Assembly (NCBI RefSeq): GCF_900188005.1 | Contig: NZ_FZNR01000003.1 | Span: 1-64,000 of the forward strand | From: Actinoplanes regularis | Lineage (GTDB): Bacteria; Actinomycetota; Actinomycetes; Mycobacteriales; Micromonosporaceae | DNA: 64,000 nt | Direction of reading: 5' to 3' | Part shown: in pieces, positions 8,820 to 17,947 of the stretch | Layout of the letters: each line of letters opens with the position of its first letter | Numbering within the stretch: position 1 is the stretch's first letter | Made by a program: the position numbers and the translations under genes | Notes under the pieces: model-generated | The model's database searches: none | What the model saw: the letters and a program-made list of their open reading frames with translations, nothing else | What the model was told of the DNA's origin: nothing

Positions 8820-8861
8820 GTGTCCACAGGGTTATCCACAGAAAGGCGATAGTTATCCACA
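8820..8861. promoter_or_regulatory. Cluster of three DnaA boxes
   Basis: Two perfect DnaA boxes TTATCCACA (8832-8840, 8853-8861) are spaced 21 bp apart in the same orientation. A near-match GTGTCCACA lies at 8820-8828. They sit in the 226-bp intergenic region 8648-8873, which holds no gene. No dnaA or dnaN is nearby, so this is a DnaA-binding site away from oriC. It may be a titration or regulatory site. Confidence 0.7.
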
Positions 8862-8873
8862 GCCTGTGTCTCG

Positions 8874-10019
8874 TCAGTCGAAGGTGGCGACGCGACGGTG
8901 GGTGGCGCCGCCGATCCGGGTGAAGTCGCCGCCGGCCACGATGGCGCCGAGGGCGGGACTGGCCGCGATGGCCCGGACGCCCTGCACGCCGTTGGCCTGC
9001 GGGGCCCAGTCATCGAGGTCGCCGTCCGAGTCGATGGCGGCGAGCTTGATCCGGGACCGGGCGCTGTCGACACAGTCGCCGAACCTGTCGACGTTCGGAC
9101 GGGTGCAGGCACGGTCGAAGTGGCCTCCGATGTAGGCGGTGCCGTCCAGTGCGGTGACCGCCTGCACATCCCCGTCGAAGGCGCGGGACCAGCGCAGCCG
9201 GCCGTCTGCGGTCCACGACTCGGCGCGGCCGCCGAGACCGCCCAGGCCGGCGTAGACGCCGGTGTAGTCGGCCGCGACGGCGAAGACGACCGCGGTCGGT
9301 CGCGGCCGGAAGCCGGGATCCAGACGGCCGGTGGCGGCGTCGACCGCGGACAACCTCGGGGCAGCGGGGGAATCGTTGGTACGAAGGAAACTGCCACCCA
9401 GATAGACCCGGCGACCGGCCACGGCCAGCGCGTGCACCGGCGCGTCCGCGGCCGGCGTCCAGCCCCGGTCGAGCCCGCCGTCGGAGAGCCGGAAGGCGGC
9501 CAGTCGTCTGCGCGTCGCATCGTCCACCGCGGTGAAGTCGCCGCCCAGGTAGAGCCGCCCGTGCGCGACGGCCAGCGCGCGGGGGACACCGTTCACCCGG
9601 TGCGCGAAATCGCCCAGCTCGCCGGAGGCGGCGTCGAGCCGGGCCACCGCGTCCCGGGCGGCACCGGAGACCCGGCCGAAGTCGCCGGCCGCGTAGACCG
9701 AGTCGCCGGTCACGGCCAGCGCGCGTACCGTCCGGTCGGCGGTCGGTGCCCAGTCGAGCAGCTCACCGGTGCGCACGTCGAAGGCGGCGAGCCGGGCCCG
9801 TCCGACCTGGCGCCCGTGCCGGGTCGCCGCGGTGAAGTCGCCACCGACGTAGACCGTGCCGCCGCGGAACGCGACCGCGTGGACCGAGCCGTTGAACGAC
9901 GGCAGGTCGCCCCGGGCCGCCGTGCCGACCGCGGCGTGGGCCGGTGACCAGCCGGGTACGCTCACGGCCGCGGCGACGCCGGCGGTGAGCGCGAGCCGCA
10001 GCCGCTGTGAGATGCGCAT
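8874..10019 (-). CDS. Secreted beta-propeller repeat protein
   Basis: A 381-residue protein with a clean Sec signal peptide ending near AHA (residues 1-29). Repeating units of ~45 residues follow, each with a VYVGGDFT / LYLGGDFT / VYLGGSFL-like strand and an LAAFD / LDAASG-like strand. This is the pattern of delta-60/PQQ-like seven-bladed propellers. No catalytic motif is visible. It was called from ATG 10019, which lacks an obvious ribosome-binding site. It ends close to the DnaA-box cluster. Its start is 79 bp from the divergent GGDEF-EAL gene. Confidence 0.8.
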   Translation of the reverse strand: MRISQRLRLALTAGVAAAVSVPGWSPAHAAVGTAARGDLPSFNGSVHAVAFRGGTVYVGGDFTAATRHGRQVGRARLAAFDVRTGELLDWAPTADRTVRALAVTGDSVYAAGDFGRVSGAARDAVARLDAASGELGDFAHRVNGVPRALAVAHGRLYLGGDFTAVDDATRRRLAAFRLSDGGLDRGWTPAADAPVHALAVAGRRVYLGGSFLRTNDSPAAPRLSAVDAATGRLDPGFRPRPTAVVFAVAADYTGVYAGLGGLGGRAESWTADGRLRWSRAFDGDVQAVTALDGTAYIGGHFDRACTRPNVDRFGDCVDSARSRIKLAAIDSDGDLDDWAPQANGVQGVRAIAASPALGAIVAGGDFTRIGGATHRRVATFD

Positions 10020-10098
10020 GCCGGGTCAAACGGTGCCGCGCCCGCCGGGGATGCGGCGAAACTCTCAACCTGGACCGCCCGTCGTCGATCAGTTGCCC

Positions 10099-12057
10099 AT
10101 GCGGTTGCGTCGACTCGATCCGCGGGCGGGCGCGCGGACCAGTTCCCGCCTGTTCGCTACCTACGCTGCCGCCAGCTTGATTCCAGTCGTGGTGCTGGGC
10201 ACCGTGATGCTGCAGGGATACCGCAGCGCCGGCACCGTCCAGGGGCGCGAGCAGGGATTGGCACAGGCCCGGGTGATCGCCGAGATGGCGGTCGCCCCAG
10301 CGCTGGATGGTGCCGATCTCGACGAGGGACTGACCGCCGGCCAGCTCGAGCGCCTGCGGAAGGCGACCGAACTGGCCGTTTACCACGGATCGGTGCTCCG
10401 GCTGAGGGTCCGCGGATTCACCGGGCAGGTGGTCTTCTCCGACGACGGCTCGACCAGTGGTGGGTTGCCCGTGGCGGATCCGGACTTCCAGGACGCAGCG
10501 AACGGGCAGTCGCGGGCGAAGGTGATCCGTGGGCCCGGGCGCGAGGTGATCCGAGCGGTGCAGCCGCTGGTGCCCAACGCCTCGGGGCAGTCCGTCGGGG
10601 TGCTCGAGCTCTATCTGCCGTACGAGAAGATCGCCGATCAGCTGCACGTCCAGCTCATGAGCTTCGCCAAGCGAGTGGCGGGCGGTCTGGCCGCCCTCTA
10701 CCTGGTCCTGGCTCTGCTCGCCTGGTGGACCACCCGCTCGCTGCGGCGGTACGCGTCCCGCCAGGAGTTCCACGCCACGCACGACATGCTGACCGGCCTG
10801 CCGAACCGGGCGGCGTTCCGGACCCGGGCCGAGGCGGTGCTCGAGGCCGCCGTGCGCGACGGCGGGCAGGGTGCCGTGGTGCTGATCGACCTCAACCGGT
10901 TCAAAGAGGTCAACGACACGCTCGGCCACCACGCCGGGGACGAGCTGCTGCGAGTGCTGTCGGCCCGGATGCGGGCCGCCCTGGGCGACGGCGATCTGCT
11001 GGCCAGGCTCGGCGGCGACGAGTTCGCCATCATGCTGCCCGGCCGCGACGCCGCGCAGGCGGTGAGCGCGATGGAGCAGATCCGCGGCCGGGTCGCCGAG
11101 AAGCTGGTGCTGGACGGCGTGCCACTGAACATGGAGGCCAGCTTCGGCATCGCGCTCTACCCACAGCACGGGACCCAGCTGCAGGAACTTAACCTGCGCG
11201 CGGACGCCGCGATGTACCAGGGAAAACGCGGAGCCGAGAACATCGTGGTGTTCGCCGGCGGGACGGACGTGCACCCGCATCAGTGGTTGAAGACCCAGGC
11301 GGAGCTGCGGCACGCGCTGGAGCGTGACGAGCTGGTGCTCTGGTACCAGCCCAAGGTCGGGCTGCCGGGCGCCGAGATCAACGGGGTGGAGGCGCTGGTC
11401 CGCTGGCAGCACCCGGAGCGCGGACTGCTGCCACCCGTCGAGTTCCTGCCGGCCGCCGAGCACTCCGGGCTGATCGCGCCGCTCACCGAGTGGGTGCTGC
11501 GCCGGGCCCTGGCCGACCAGGCCGGCTGGAACGCCGTCGGCCAGGACTGGACGCTGTCGGTGAACGTGTCGGCCCGCAACCTGGAGACGCCCGGTTTCGT
11601 GGACTTCGTCGCCGGGCTGCTCGCCGAGACCGGCGCCCGGCCGGATCGGCTGATCCTGGAGGTCACCGAGACCGCGCTCGCCGGTAACGCGGACACCGCG
11701 GTCCGCGGGCTCCGGGAGCTGGGCGCGCTCGGGGTGGGCATCTCGGTGGACGACTTCGGCACCGGGTACACCAGCCTGTCGCACCTGCGCGGGCTGCCGA
11801 TCACCGAGATAAAGATCGACCAGGCGTTCGTCGCGGACGTCGACTCCGACCCGCAGGGCCAGGCGATCGTCCGGTCGGTGATCGAGCTGGCGCACGGTCT
11901 GGGCTGCCGGGTCACCGCCGAGGGCGTGGAGACGCCGGAGATCCACCACTGGCTCGTCGCCGCCGGGTGCGACGAGGGGCAGGGCTACCTGTACGGCCAC
12001 CCGGTGCCCTGGCCGCAGGTCGCCGTCGAACCGATCACCGAGAGGATCGCCCGATGA
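10099..12057 (+). CDS. Membrane GGDEF-EAL cyclic-di-GMP enzyme
   Basis: About 652 residues. TM1 is ~18-38 (LFATYAAASLIPVVVLG), an extracytoplasmic sensor spans ~40-190, TM2 is ~195-212 (GGLAALYLVLALLAWW), then GGDEF and EAL domains. The GGDEF site is intact (RLGGDEFAI, ~304). The EAL domain keeps EALVRW (~429), NVSARNL, DDFGTGY and EGVET. Both diguanylate cyclase and phosphodiesterase activity are therefore possible. The start is uncertain: ATG 10099 leaves a normal short N terminus, and ATG 10051 behind GGGG is an alternative. Its TGA overlaps the ATG of the next gene, so the two proteins are translationally coupled and probably act together. Confidence 0.92.
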   Translation: MRLRRLDPRAGARTSSRLFATYAAASLIPVVVLGTVMLQGYRSAGTVQGREQGLAQARVIAEMAVAPALDGADLDEGLTAGQLERLRKATELAVYHGSVLRLRVRGFTGQVVFSDDGSTSGGLPVADPDFQDAANGQSRAKVIRGPGREVIRAVQPLVPNASGQSVGVLELYLPYEKIADQLHVQLMSFAKRVAGGLAALYLVLALLAWWTTRSLRRYASRQEFHATHDMLTGLPNRAAFRTRAEAVLEAAVRDGGQGAVVLIDLNRFKEVNDTLGHHAGDELLRVLSARMRAALGDGDLLARLGGDEFAIMLPGRDAAQAVSAMEQIRGRVAEKLVLDGVPLNMEASFGIALYPQHGTQLQELNLRADAAMYQGKRGAENIVVFAGGTDVHPHQWLKTQAELRHALERDELVLWYQPKVGLPGAEINGVEALVRWQHPERGLLPPVEFLPAAEHSGLIAPLTEWVLRRALADQAGWNAVGQDWTLSVNVSARNLETPGFVDFVAGLLAETGARPDRLILEVTETALAGNADTAVRGLRELGALGVGISVDDFGTGYTSLSHLRGLPITEIKIDQAFVADVDSDPQGQAIVRSVIELAHGLGCRVTAEGVETPEIHHWLVAAGCDEGQGYLYGHPVPWPQVAVEPITERIAR

Positions 12058-12956
12058 ACGGGTTCCGCCGTGTTCTCGCCCTGTCCGGTGTGCTGGCCGT
12101 CCTCGCGGCCGGCGGCTGCGGTAAGCCCGCCGGCGGGACCGCCGACACCGGCCTGGACCTCACCGGGGCGGTGACCGTCGACGAGGGACTGCGCGCCCAG
12201 TTGCCGCAGAGCGTCCGGGACCGCGGCGCCATCCGGCTGCTGACCGACGCGAGCTACGCGCCGATGGAGTTCTTCGGCGTGGACGGCCGTACCGTCATCG
12301 GCTTCTCACCGGACCTGGCCACCGCGCTCGGTCGCGTGCTGGGCATCCGGGTCGAACTGGTGGTCGGTAACTTCGCCACCTCGCTGGAGGAGATGAACAA
12401 GGGCACCTACGACGGGGTGTTCTCCTCGATGACGGACAGCGCGGAGCGGGAGAAGAAGGCCGACTTCGTGGACTACTTCAGCGCCGGTGTCTCGATCCTG
12501 GTGCAGAGCGGCAACCCGGCGCACATCAGCAAGCTGACCGACCTGTGCGGGCAGCCGGTCGCGGCCGAGGCCGGTACCTACCAGGAGGACATGTTCCTGC
12601 GGGCGCAGAAGACCTGCGGCGACCGGCCGATGGCCATCGAGTCGACGAAGACGAACGCGGACGCGTTGCTGAGGCTGCGCACCGGGCGGGCGGTGGGCGT
12701 GCTGCAGGACTTCCCGATGGCGTCATACCTGGTCAAGAACTCGAAGACGAGCATGTACTTCCAGTTCGCCTCGACCGAGCAGTACGAGCCGGGTCTCTTC
12801 GGGATCGCGGTGTCGAAGAAGAACACCGGGCTGCGGGACGCGCTGTGCGGGGCGTTGAACCGGCTGATCAAGACCGGCACGTACGGCGAGCTGATCAAGC
12901 GCTGGGACCTCGGCGACGGTGCGGTGACCGAGGCGACGATCAACGCCTGGGATTGA
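12054..12956 (+). CDS. Orphan amino-acid-type solute-binding lipoprotein
   Basis: A 300-residue lipoprotein with lipobox LAAGGC (Cys22). It is a family 3 (amino-acid/polyamine type) periplasmic-binding fold: LLTDASYAPMEFFGVDGRTVIGFSPDLA, VGNFATSLEEMNKGTYDGVFSSMTDSAEREKKADFVDY, then AVSKKNTGLRDALCGALNRLIKTGTY. No permease or ATPase is nearby. The ATGA overlap with the GGDEF-EAL gene suggests it hands a ligand signal to that sensor instead of feeding a transporter. The ligand class is inferred only. Confidence 0.9.
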   Translation: MNGFRRVLALSGVLAVLAAGGCGKPAGGTADTGLDLTGAVTVDEGLRAQLPQSVRDRGAIRLLTDASYAPMEFFGVDGRTVIGFSPDLATALGRVLGIRVELVVGNFATSLEEMNKGTYDGVFSSMTDSAEREKKADFVDYFSAGVSILVQSGNPAHISKLTDLCGQPVAAEAGTYQEDMFLRAQKTCGDRPMAIESTKTNADALLRLRTGRAVGVLQDFPMASYLVKNSKTSMYFQFASTEQYEPGLFGIAVSKKNTGLRDALCGALNRLIKTGTYGELIKRWDLGDGAVTEATINAWD

Positions 12957-12968
12957 CGAGTCTTGTGA

Positions 12969-12984
12969 CTACACGCATGTGTAG
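12969..12984. promoter_or_regulatory. TetR self-operator, copy 1
   Basis: The inverted repeat CTACAC-GCAT-GTGTAG has perfect 6-bp arms and lies in the promoter of the TetR gene at 12997. Confidence 0.78.
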
Positions 12985-12988
12985 TAGC

Positions 12989-13004
12989 CTACACGTGTGA
13001 GTAG
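12989..13004. promoter_or_regulatory. TetR self-operator, copy 2, overlapping the start codon
   Basis: CTACAC-GTGT-GAGTAG matches copy 1 in 11 of 12 arm bases, 20 bp downstream. It covers the GTG start, so bound repressor would block initiation. Confidence 0.7.
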
Positions 13005-13608
13005 TGACAGCGACCTGACCGCTCGCGCCCGGATCCGCGACGCCGCCATCGCGCTCTTCACCGAGCGTGGCGTCGCCGGCGCCACCATCCGGGACATCGC
13101 GCAGGCCGCGGGGGTCTCCTCGGGCCTGCTCCGGCACCACTTCGGGTCCAAGGAGGGCCTGCGCGACGCCTGCGACGAGTACGCGTTGTCCCGCATCGCC
13201 CAGGTGCAGACCCGGTTCATCGAGAGCCGGACGCTGGCCCCCATCCCGCCGGACGTGCTCCATCTGCAGCAGTACCTGATCCGGGCGCTGATGGACGGCT
13301 CGCCGCGGAGCACCGAGATGTTCCGGCAGGCCATCGACCACGGGGAGCGGCTGATGGCCGGCTTCGGCCTGGAGACCTCCGATCTCCGGGCGTTCGTGGC
13401 GGTGCTCGGCGCCATGAAGATGGGCATGTTCCTGATGCGCGACCAGCTCACCGCGGTGCTGGGCGAGGACGTCGGCGTGATGCCCGGATATCTGCGGCTG
13501 TTGCGGGCCTCGGTCGAGATCTTCTCCCAGTCGCTGCTCACCCCGGAACAGGCCGACCAGGCGTTGAAGGCGCTGGATCGGCTTGCAACCCAGGAAGGGG
13601 AGCTGTAA
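12997..13608 (+). CDS. TetR-family repressor of an ABC exporter operon
   Basis: A 203-residue repressor. HTH at residues ~32-51 (TIRDIAQAAGVSSGLLRHHF, then GSKEGLRDA). The helical C-terminal domain is typical of multidrug regulators. There is no Shine-Dalgarno before the GTG at 12997, and an operator overlaps it, so the mRNA is probably leaderless. The ABC exporter genes follow on the same strand 93 bp later. The likely role is drug-inducible control of itself and the exporter. Confidence 0.88.
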   Translation: MSSDSDLTARARIRDAAIALFTERGVAGATIRDIAQAAGVSSGLLRHHFGSKEGLRDACDEYALSRIAQVQTRFIESRTLAPIPPDVLHLQQYLIRALMDGSPRSTEMFRQAIDHGERLMAGFGLETSDLRAFVAVLGAMKMGMFLMRDQLTAVLGEDVGVMPGYLRLLRASVEIFSQSLLTPEQADQALKALDRLATQEGEL

Positions 13609-13617
13609 TGAGCATGG

Positions 13618-13700
13618 TGCTCCAATGAGCGAGCTTGTGAGCGAATCAGCTGGCTCAGTTTCAGAGTCATGCCGGCGCCGGAGCGCGGCGGAGGCGATGG
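13618..13700 (+). repeat. Possible Micromonosporaceae intergenic repeat
   Basis: The spacer between the TetR and ABC genes includes GAGCGAGCTTGTGAGCGAAT (13627-13646). GAGCGA is repeated inside it, and a GC-rich GGCGGAGGCGATGG-like end supplies the ribosome-binding site of the next gene. I recall very similar spacers recurring in Micromonosporaceae genomes, but the window holds one copy and cannot prove repetition. Confidence 0.4.
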
Positions 13701-13701
13701 C

Positions 13702-14607
13702 ATGACCGAGGCTATTGATGTTGAAGGACTGATCAAGCGGTTCGGGAAGGTCACCGCCCTGGACGGGCTCGACCTCAAGGTCCGGACCGGTGAGGTGCAC
13801 GGGTTCCTCGGCCCGAACGGTGCCGGCAAGACCACCACGATCCGGGTCCTGCTCGGGCTGATGCGCCACGACGGTGGCAGCGCGCGCCTGCTCGGCGGAG
13901 ACCCGTGGGCGGACGCGACGAACCTGCACAAGCGGCTGGCGTACGTGCCCGGCGACGTCACGTTCTGGCCGAACCTGACCGGCGGTGAGGTGATCGACCT
14001 GCTCGGCCGGCTGCGTGGCGGGCTCGACCCGAAACGTCGCGACGACCTGATCGAGCGGTTCGAGCTGGACCCGCGGAAGAAGGGCCGGACGTACTCGAAG
14101 GGCAACCGGCAGAAGGTGGCGCTGATCGCCGCGCTCGCCTCCGACGTCGAGTTGTTGCTGCTGGACGAGCCGACCTCCGGGCTGGACCCGCTGATGGAGG
14201 AGGTCTTCCGTGAGGTGATCCTCCAGGAGAAGAGGCGCGGCGACCGGACCGTGCTGCTCTCCAGCCACATCCTCGCCGAGGTGGAGGCGCTCTGCGACCG
14301 GCTGACGATCATCCGGGACGGCCGGTCGGTGGAGAGCGGCACCCTCGACGAGCTGCGGCATCTGACCCGCACCACGATCCGGGCCGAGCTGACCGGGCCG
14401 GTCAACGGCCTGGCCGACCTCGCCGGGGTGCACGACCTGATCAGCACGGATGGCCGGGTGACGTTCGATGTGGACGCCGAGGCGCTGGAACCGGCGCTGA
14501 AGAGCCTGGTCGCGGCCGGGGTGCGCAGCCTGGTCAGCCAGCCGCCGTCGCTGGAGGAGCTGTTCCTGCGGCACTACACGCGTGGCGAGGCCGGGAGCGC
14601 GAAATGA
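13702..14607 (+). CDS. Drug-type ABC exporter ATP-binding protein
   Basis: A 301-residue ATPase of the DrrA/CcmA class. Walker [10 protein letters not shown] is near residue 39, and Walker B is [26 protein letters not shown] holds the switch histidine. The signature is YSKGNRQKV instead of LSGGQ, a variant seen in the tetronasin-type exporter ATPases. ATG 13702 is preceded by GGCGGAGGCG. Its stop overlaps the permease start (ATGA). With the permease it would export a hydrophobic drug or antibiotic. Confidence 0.92.
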   Translation: MTEAIDVEGLIKRFGKVTALDGLDLKVRTGEVHGFLGPNGAGKTTTIRVLLGLMRHDGGSARLLGGDPWADATNLHKRLAYVPGDVTFWPNLTGGEVIDLLGRLRGGLDPKRRDDLIERFELDPRKKGRTYSKGNRQKVALIAALASDVELLLLDEPTSGLDPLMEEVFREVILQEKRRGDRTVLLSSHILAEVEALCDRLTIIRDGRSVESGTLDELRHLTRTTIRAELTGPVNGLADLAGVHDLISTDGRVTFDVDAEALEPALKSLVAAGVRSLVSQPPSLEELFLRHYTRGEAGSAK

Positions 14608-16175
14608 CCGGCACCGGCAAGCTGTTGCGGCTGATCCTGCGCCGTGACCGGGTGATCCTGCCGCTCTGGGTGTTCCTGCTGGGCATCCTGCCGCAGGTCT
14701 ACCTCTCCAGCTTCGAGAAGATCTTCACGACCGACGCGGAACGTCTCGACTACGCCCACCTCGGCGCGGCCAACGCCGGGTTCGTCGCGCTCTACGGGCT
14801 GCTGCCCGGTGACAGCATGGGTGAGCTGGTGGTCTGGCGGGCCGGCTTCGTCCCGGTCATGATCGGGCTGATCACGCTGCTGACCGTGATCCGGCACACC
14901 CGGGCCGACGAGGAGGCCGGCCGCAGCGATCTGATCAGGGCCACCGTCGTCGGCCGGTGGGCCCAGCTCGCCGCGGCGCTGCTCGCCACCATGCTGGGCT
15001 CCCTGGTGATGGGCCTGATCGTGACCGCCTCGATGATCGGTGGCGGGCAACCGGCCGGCGGTTCGGTCGCGTTCGGCGTGCTCTTCACCCTCAGCGGCTG
15101 GATCTTCGCCGGGGTGGCCGCCATCGCAGCGCAGCTGACCAGCAGCGCGCGGGGTGCCCGGATGATCGCGGTGCTGGTGCTCGGGGCGGCTTACGTGCTG
15201 CGGCTGGGCGGCGACATCTCGGCACAGGGGGACGGCCGGTTGGAGTGGCTCTCCTGGCTGTCGCCGATCGGCTGGGTACAGCGGATCTTTCCGTACGGTG
15301 CGAACGACTGGTGGCCGGCCGTGCTGGGCCTGCTGTTCACCGTGGCGTCACTCGGCGTGGCCGGCTATCTGCTGACCCGGCGTGACCTGGGTGCCGGTCT
15401 GCTCGCCTCCCGGCTGGGTCCGGCCCATGCCGGTCCTGGGCTGTCCTCGCCGTTCGGCCTGGCCTGGCGGTTGCACCGAGGGCTGCTGCTCGGTTGGACC
15501 GGCGGGTTCGCCGCGCTCGGCCTGGTCTTCGGCGGGGTCGGCGGCAGCGTCGTGCAGATCGCCGAGAGCAGTAGCGGGGTCGCCGACACCTTCGCCAAGA
15601 TCGGCGGAGCCGGGTCGATCACCGACGCGTACTTCACCAGCACCGCGGGGATCTGCGGCCTGATCATCGCGCTCTACGCGATCCAGGCCTGCCTGCGGAT
15701 CCGTGACGAGGAGCAGAGCGGGCACGCCGAGTTGATCCTGGGCACCGCCGTGCGGCGGACCGCGTGGGCCGGCGGCCACCTGTTCTTCGCCCTGCTCGGG
15801 CCGGCGGTGGCGATGGCCGTGGAGGGAGCGCTGGCCGGCGCGACCTTCGGCGACTTCGGCCCGGTCCTGGGCGCCTCGCTGGCTCAGCTGCCGGCGGTCT
15901 GGGTGCTGGGCTCGGTGGCGGTGCTGCTGATCGGGGTGCTGCCCAGGTTCGCCGGGGTGGCCTGGGGTGCGGTGGCGGTGTGCCTACTGCTGCTGCTCTT
16001 CGGTGAGTTGGTCGAGTTTCCACAGTGGGTGATGGACGTCTCGCCGTTCACGCACGTGCCGCAGCTGCCCGGGGCGGACTTCACGGTCGTACCGGAAATG
16101 GTGCTGGTCCTGATCGCGGCCGCCGTCGGCGGCGCCGGGCTGACCGCCCTGCGCCGCCGCGACATCCCGGCCTGA
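14604..16175 (+). CDS. ABC exporter permease, tetronasin/TnrB3 type
   Basis: A 523-residue integral membrane protein with about 12 hydrophobic segments in two halves (for example [52 protein letters not shown]). This is the fused ABC-2-like permease that pairs with SKGNRQ-type ATPases. [16 protein letters not shown] and [15 protein letters not shown] are matched cytoplasmic motifs in each half, showing internal duplication. It is translationally coupled to the ATPase. Confidence 0.9.
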   Translation: MTGTGKLLRLILRRDRVILPLWVFLLGILPQVYLSSFEKIFTTDAERLDYAHLGAANAGFVALYGLLPGDSMGELVVWRAGFVPVMIGLITLLTVIRHTRADEEAGRSDLIRATVVGRWAQLAAALLATMLGSLVMGLIVTASMIGGGQPAGGSVAFGVLFTLSGWIFAGVAAIAAQLTSSARGARMIAVLVLGAAYVLRLGGDISAQGDGRLEWLSWLSPIGWVQRIFPYGANDWWPAVLGLLFTVASLGVAGYLLTRRDLGAGLLASRLGPAHAGPGLSSPFGLAWRLHRGLLLGWTGGFAALGLVFGGVGGSVVQIAESSSGVADTFAKIGGAGSITDAYFTSTAGICGLIIALYAIQACLRIRDEEQSGHAELILGTAVRRTAWAGGHLFFALLGPAVAMAVEGALAGATFGDFGPVLGASLAQLPAVWVLGSVAVLLIGVLPRFAGVAWGAVAVCLLLLLFGELVEFPQWVMDVSPFTHVPQLPGADFTVVPEMVLVLIAAAVGGAGLTALRRRDIPA

Positions 16176-16181
16176 CCGGTC

Positions 16182-16221
16182 CCACGTCGTGATCCCGGCT
16201 GATGCCGGGATCACGACGTGG
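16182..16221. terminator. Bidirectional terminator, 18-bp stem
   Basis: A perfect 18-bp stem (16182-16199 with 16204-16221) with a 4-base loop lies between the convergent permease and antiporter genes. There is no T tract. Confidence 0.8.
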
Positions 16222-16223
16222 CG

Positions 16224-17873
16224 TCAATGGCTCTTGTTGCGCCGGGGTAGGACGAGCTCCTCGTGGTCCAGCTCGCGGTTGAGGATCCGCAGGTTCTCGT
16301 CGTCCAAGCGACCGGCGTCCCGCCAGCGCAGCAGCTCCTCACGCTCGGCGTCGATCACCGCCTGCCGGACCGTCAGCGCCGCCTCGTACTGCGCCGACGG
16401 TGGCGCCTCCGGCGAGTCGGCCTGTTCCAGCACGTCGAGCCGGTGCCGGTAACGGTCGAGGCGGACCTGGAGCTGCTTGCGCATGGTCTCCATGGCCTCG
16501 TCCTCGATGTGGTCGTGGTGCTCGCTCTGGATGTCGTCGAGCCGGTTCAGCGCGGCGCGGACCGCGGCCGATCGGGCCTCGTTGCGCAGCCGGGCCTTGT
16601 CGGCGTTGTTCGCGCGCAGACCGAGCCACCGGACCAGCGGGGCGAAGGTCAGGCCCTGGCCGATCAGGGTCACCAGCACCACGGAGAACGCGCAGAACGC
16701 CAGCAGGTCGCGGTTGGGGAAGGTCGTCGGGAGGCTGTAGACGGCGGCGAGGGTGATGACGCCGCGGGTGCCCGCCCAGCTCAGCGCCACGGTCTCCCGG
16801 CCGCCGAGCGGTTTCTCCCGCTGCTTGCCCTCCGGGGTCTCCGACTCGTCGTCGTCCTCACCACCCAGCCGGGTGTGCAGCGAACGGGGCAGCAACTGGG
16901 TGAGCATCAGCCAGAGCGGGCGGAGCAGCAGGACGACCCCGAGCGTGACGCACAACGCGATCACTATCGTGCTGGTGTCGTAATTCCTCAGCTCGTGCAG
17001 TACGGACCTCATGTGCTGGCCGATGAGCAGGAAGACGACGCCCTCCAGCAGGAAGTCGATCAGCCGCCAGACGGCGGCGGTCTGCAGGCGGCTGGCGCCG
17101 GTCGCGTAGCGCGGCGTGTCGTGCCCGATGACCAGCCCGGCCACCACCACCGCCAGCACGCCGGAGACATGGATGTGCTCGGCGGCCAGGTAGGCGGCGA
17201 GCGGGGTGGCCAGGGAGAGCGCGTTGGCGGTCAGCGGGTCGGCGCGCAGCACCCGGAGGAACCGCACGAGGTAGGCGACGCCGATGCCGACCAGCACACC
17301 GCCGGCCGCGGCGATCACGAACTCGCCGACCGCGGCCTTGTAGGAGAAGTGGGTCTTGCCAGTGGCGACGTCACTGGCGACCAGCAGGATGGTCAGCGCC
17401 GTCGCGTCGTTGAGCAGGCCCTCACCCTGGATCAGGGTGATCAGCTTGGTCGGCAGGCCGGCCTTGCGGCCGACCGCGAGCGCGGCGACCGGATCGGGCG
17501 GCGCGACGGCCGCGCCCAGGGCGACGCCCGCGGCCAGGGTGACCCCGCTGACCAGCAGCGAGAAACCGAGGCCGACCAGGAGCGCGGTGGCTATCACCAG
17601 GGCCACCGAAAGGCTGATCACCGTACGCATGTTGCGCCGGATGTCGAGCAGCGATGAGTCCAGTGCCGCGTTGTAGAGCAGCGGCGGAAGGATGAACGTG
17701 AGAATCAGGTCCGGTTCCAACTCGAGGTTCGGACCGGGCAGGTAGGCGTAGGCGATTCCGAAGATGGTCAGCAGGACAGCGGCGGGCAGGCCGGTCTTCC
17801 CGGTGATCCAGTGCACCGTCACGATGACCGCGATGGCGCCCAGACCGAAAAGAAGGGTCTCCTCGTGGCTCAT
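16224..17873 (-). CDS. CPA1-family Na+/H+ antiporter
   Basis: A 549-residue cation/proton antiporter. About 12 TM segments occupy residues 5-425, with the conserved core AAVAPPDPVAALAVGRKAGLP and GEGLLNDATA (the family Asn-Asp pair). An acidic cytoplasmic loop (GGEDDDESETPEG) separates the last helices. The ~130-residue cytosolic tail is highly charged and helical (RLDDIQSEHHDHIEDEAMETMRKQL). It would exchange Na+ or K+ for H+ in pH and salt homeostasis. ATG 17873 was chosen. A hairpin at 17891-17934 separates it from the DUF4142 gene upstream. Confidence 0.93.
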   Translation of the reverse strand: MSHEETLLFGLGAIAVIVTVHWITGKTGLPAAVLLTIFGIAYAYLPGPNLELEPDLILTFILPPLLYNAALDSSLLDIRRNMRTVISLSVALVIATALLVGLGFSLLVSGVTLAAGVALGAAVAPPDPVAALAVGRKAGLPTKLITLIQGEGLLNDATALTILLVASDVATGKTHFSYKAAVGEFVIAAAGGVLVGIGVAYLVRFLRVLRADPLTANALSLATPLAAYLAAEHIHVSGVLAVVVAGLVIGHDTPRYATGASRLQTAAVWRLIDFLLEGVVFLLIGQHMRSVLHELRNYDTSTIVIALCVTLGVVLLLRPLWLMLTQLLPRSLHTRLGGEDDDESETPEGKQREKPLGGRETVALSWAGTRGVITLAAVYSLPTTFPNRDLLAFCAFSVVLVTLIGQGLTFAPLVRWLGLRANNADKARLRNEARSAAVRAALNRLDDIQSEHHDHIEDEAMETMRKQLQVRLDRYRHRLDVLEQADSPEAPPSAQYEAALTVRQAVIDAEREELLRWRDAGRLDDENLRILNRELDHEELVLPRRNKSH

Positions 17874-17890
17874 CTGCCTATTCTTCGCTA

Positions 17891-17934
17891 CTCCCGATCA
17901 CGTCGTTGTGGCAGGTCGATGACGTGATCGGGAG
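17891..17934. terminator. Hairpin after the DUF4142 gene
   Basis: CTCCCGATCACGTC (17891-17904) and its exact complement (17921-17934) form a 14-bp stem with a 16-base loop. It lies downstream of the DUF4142 gene and upstream of the antiporter on the minus strand. Confidence 0.7.
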
Positions 17935-17947
17935 GAACGGCGACAAA

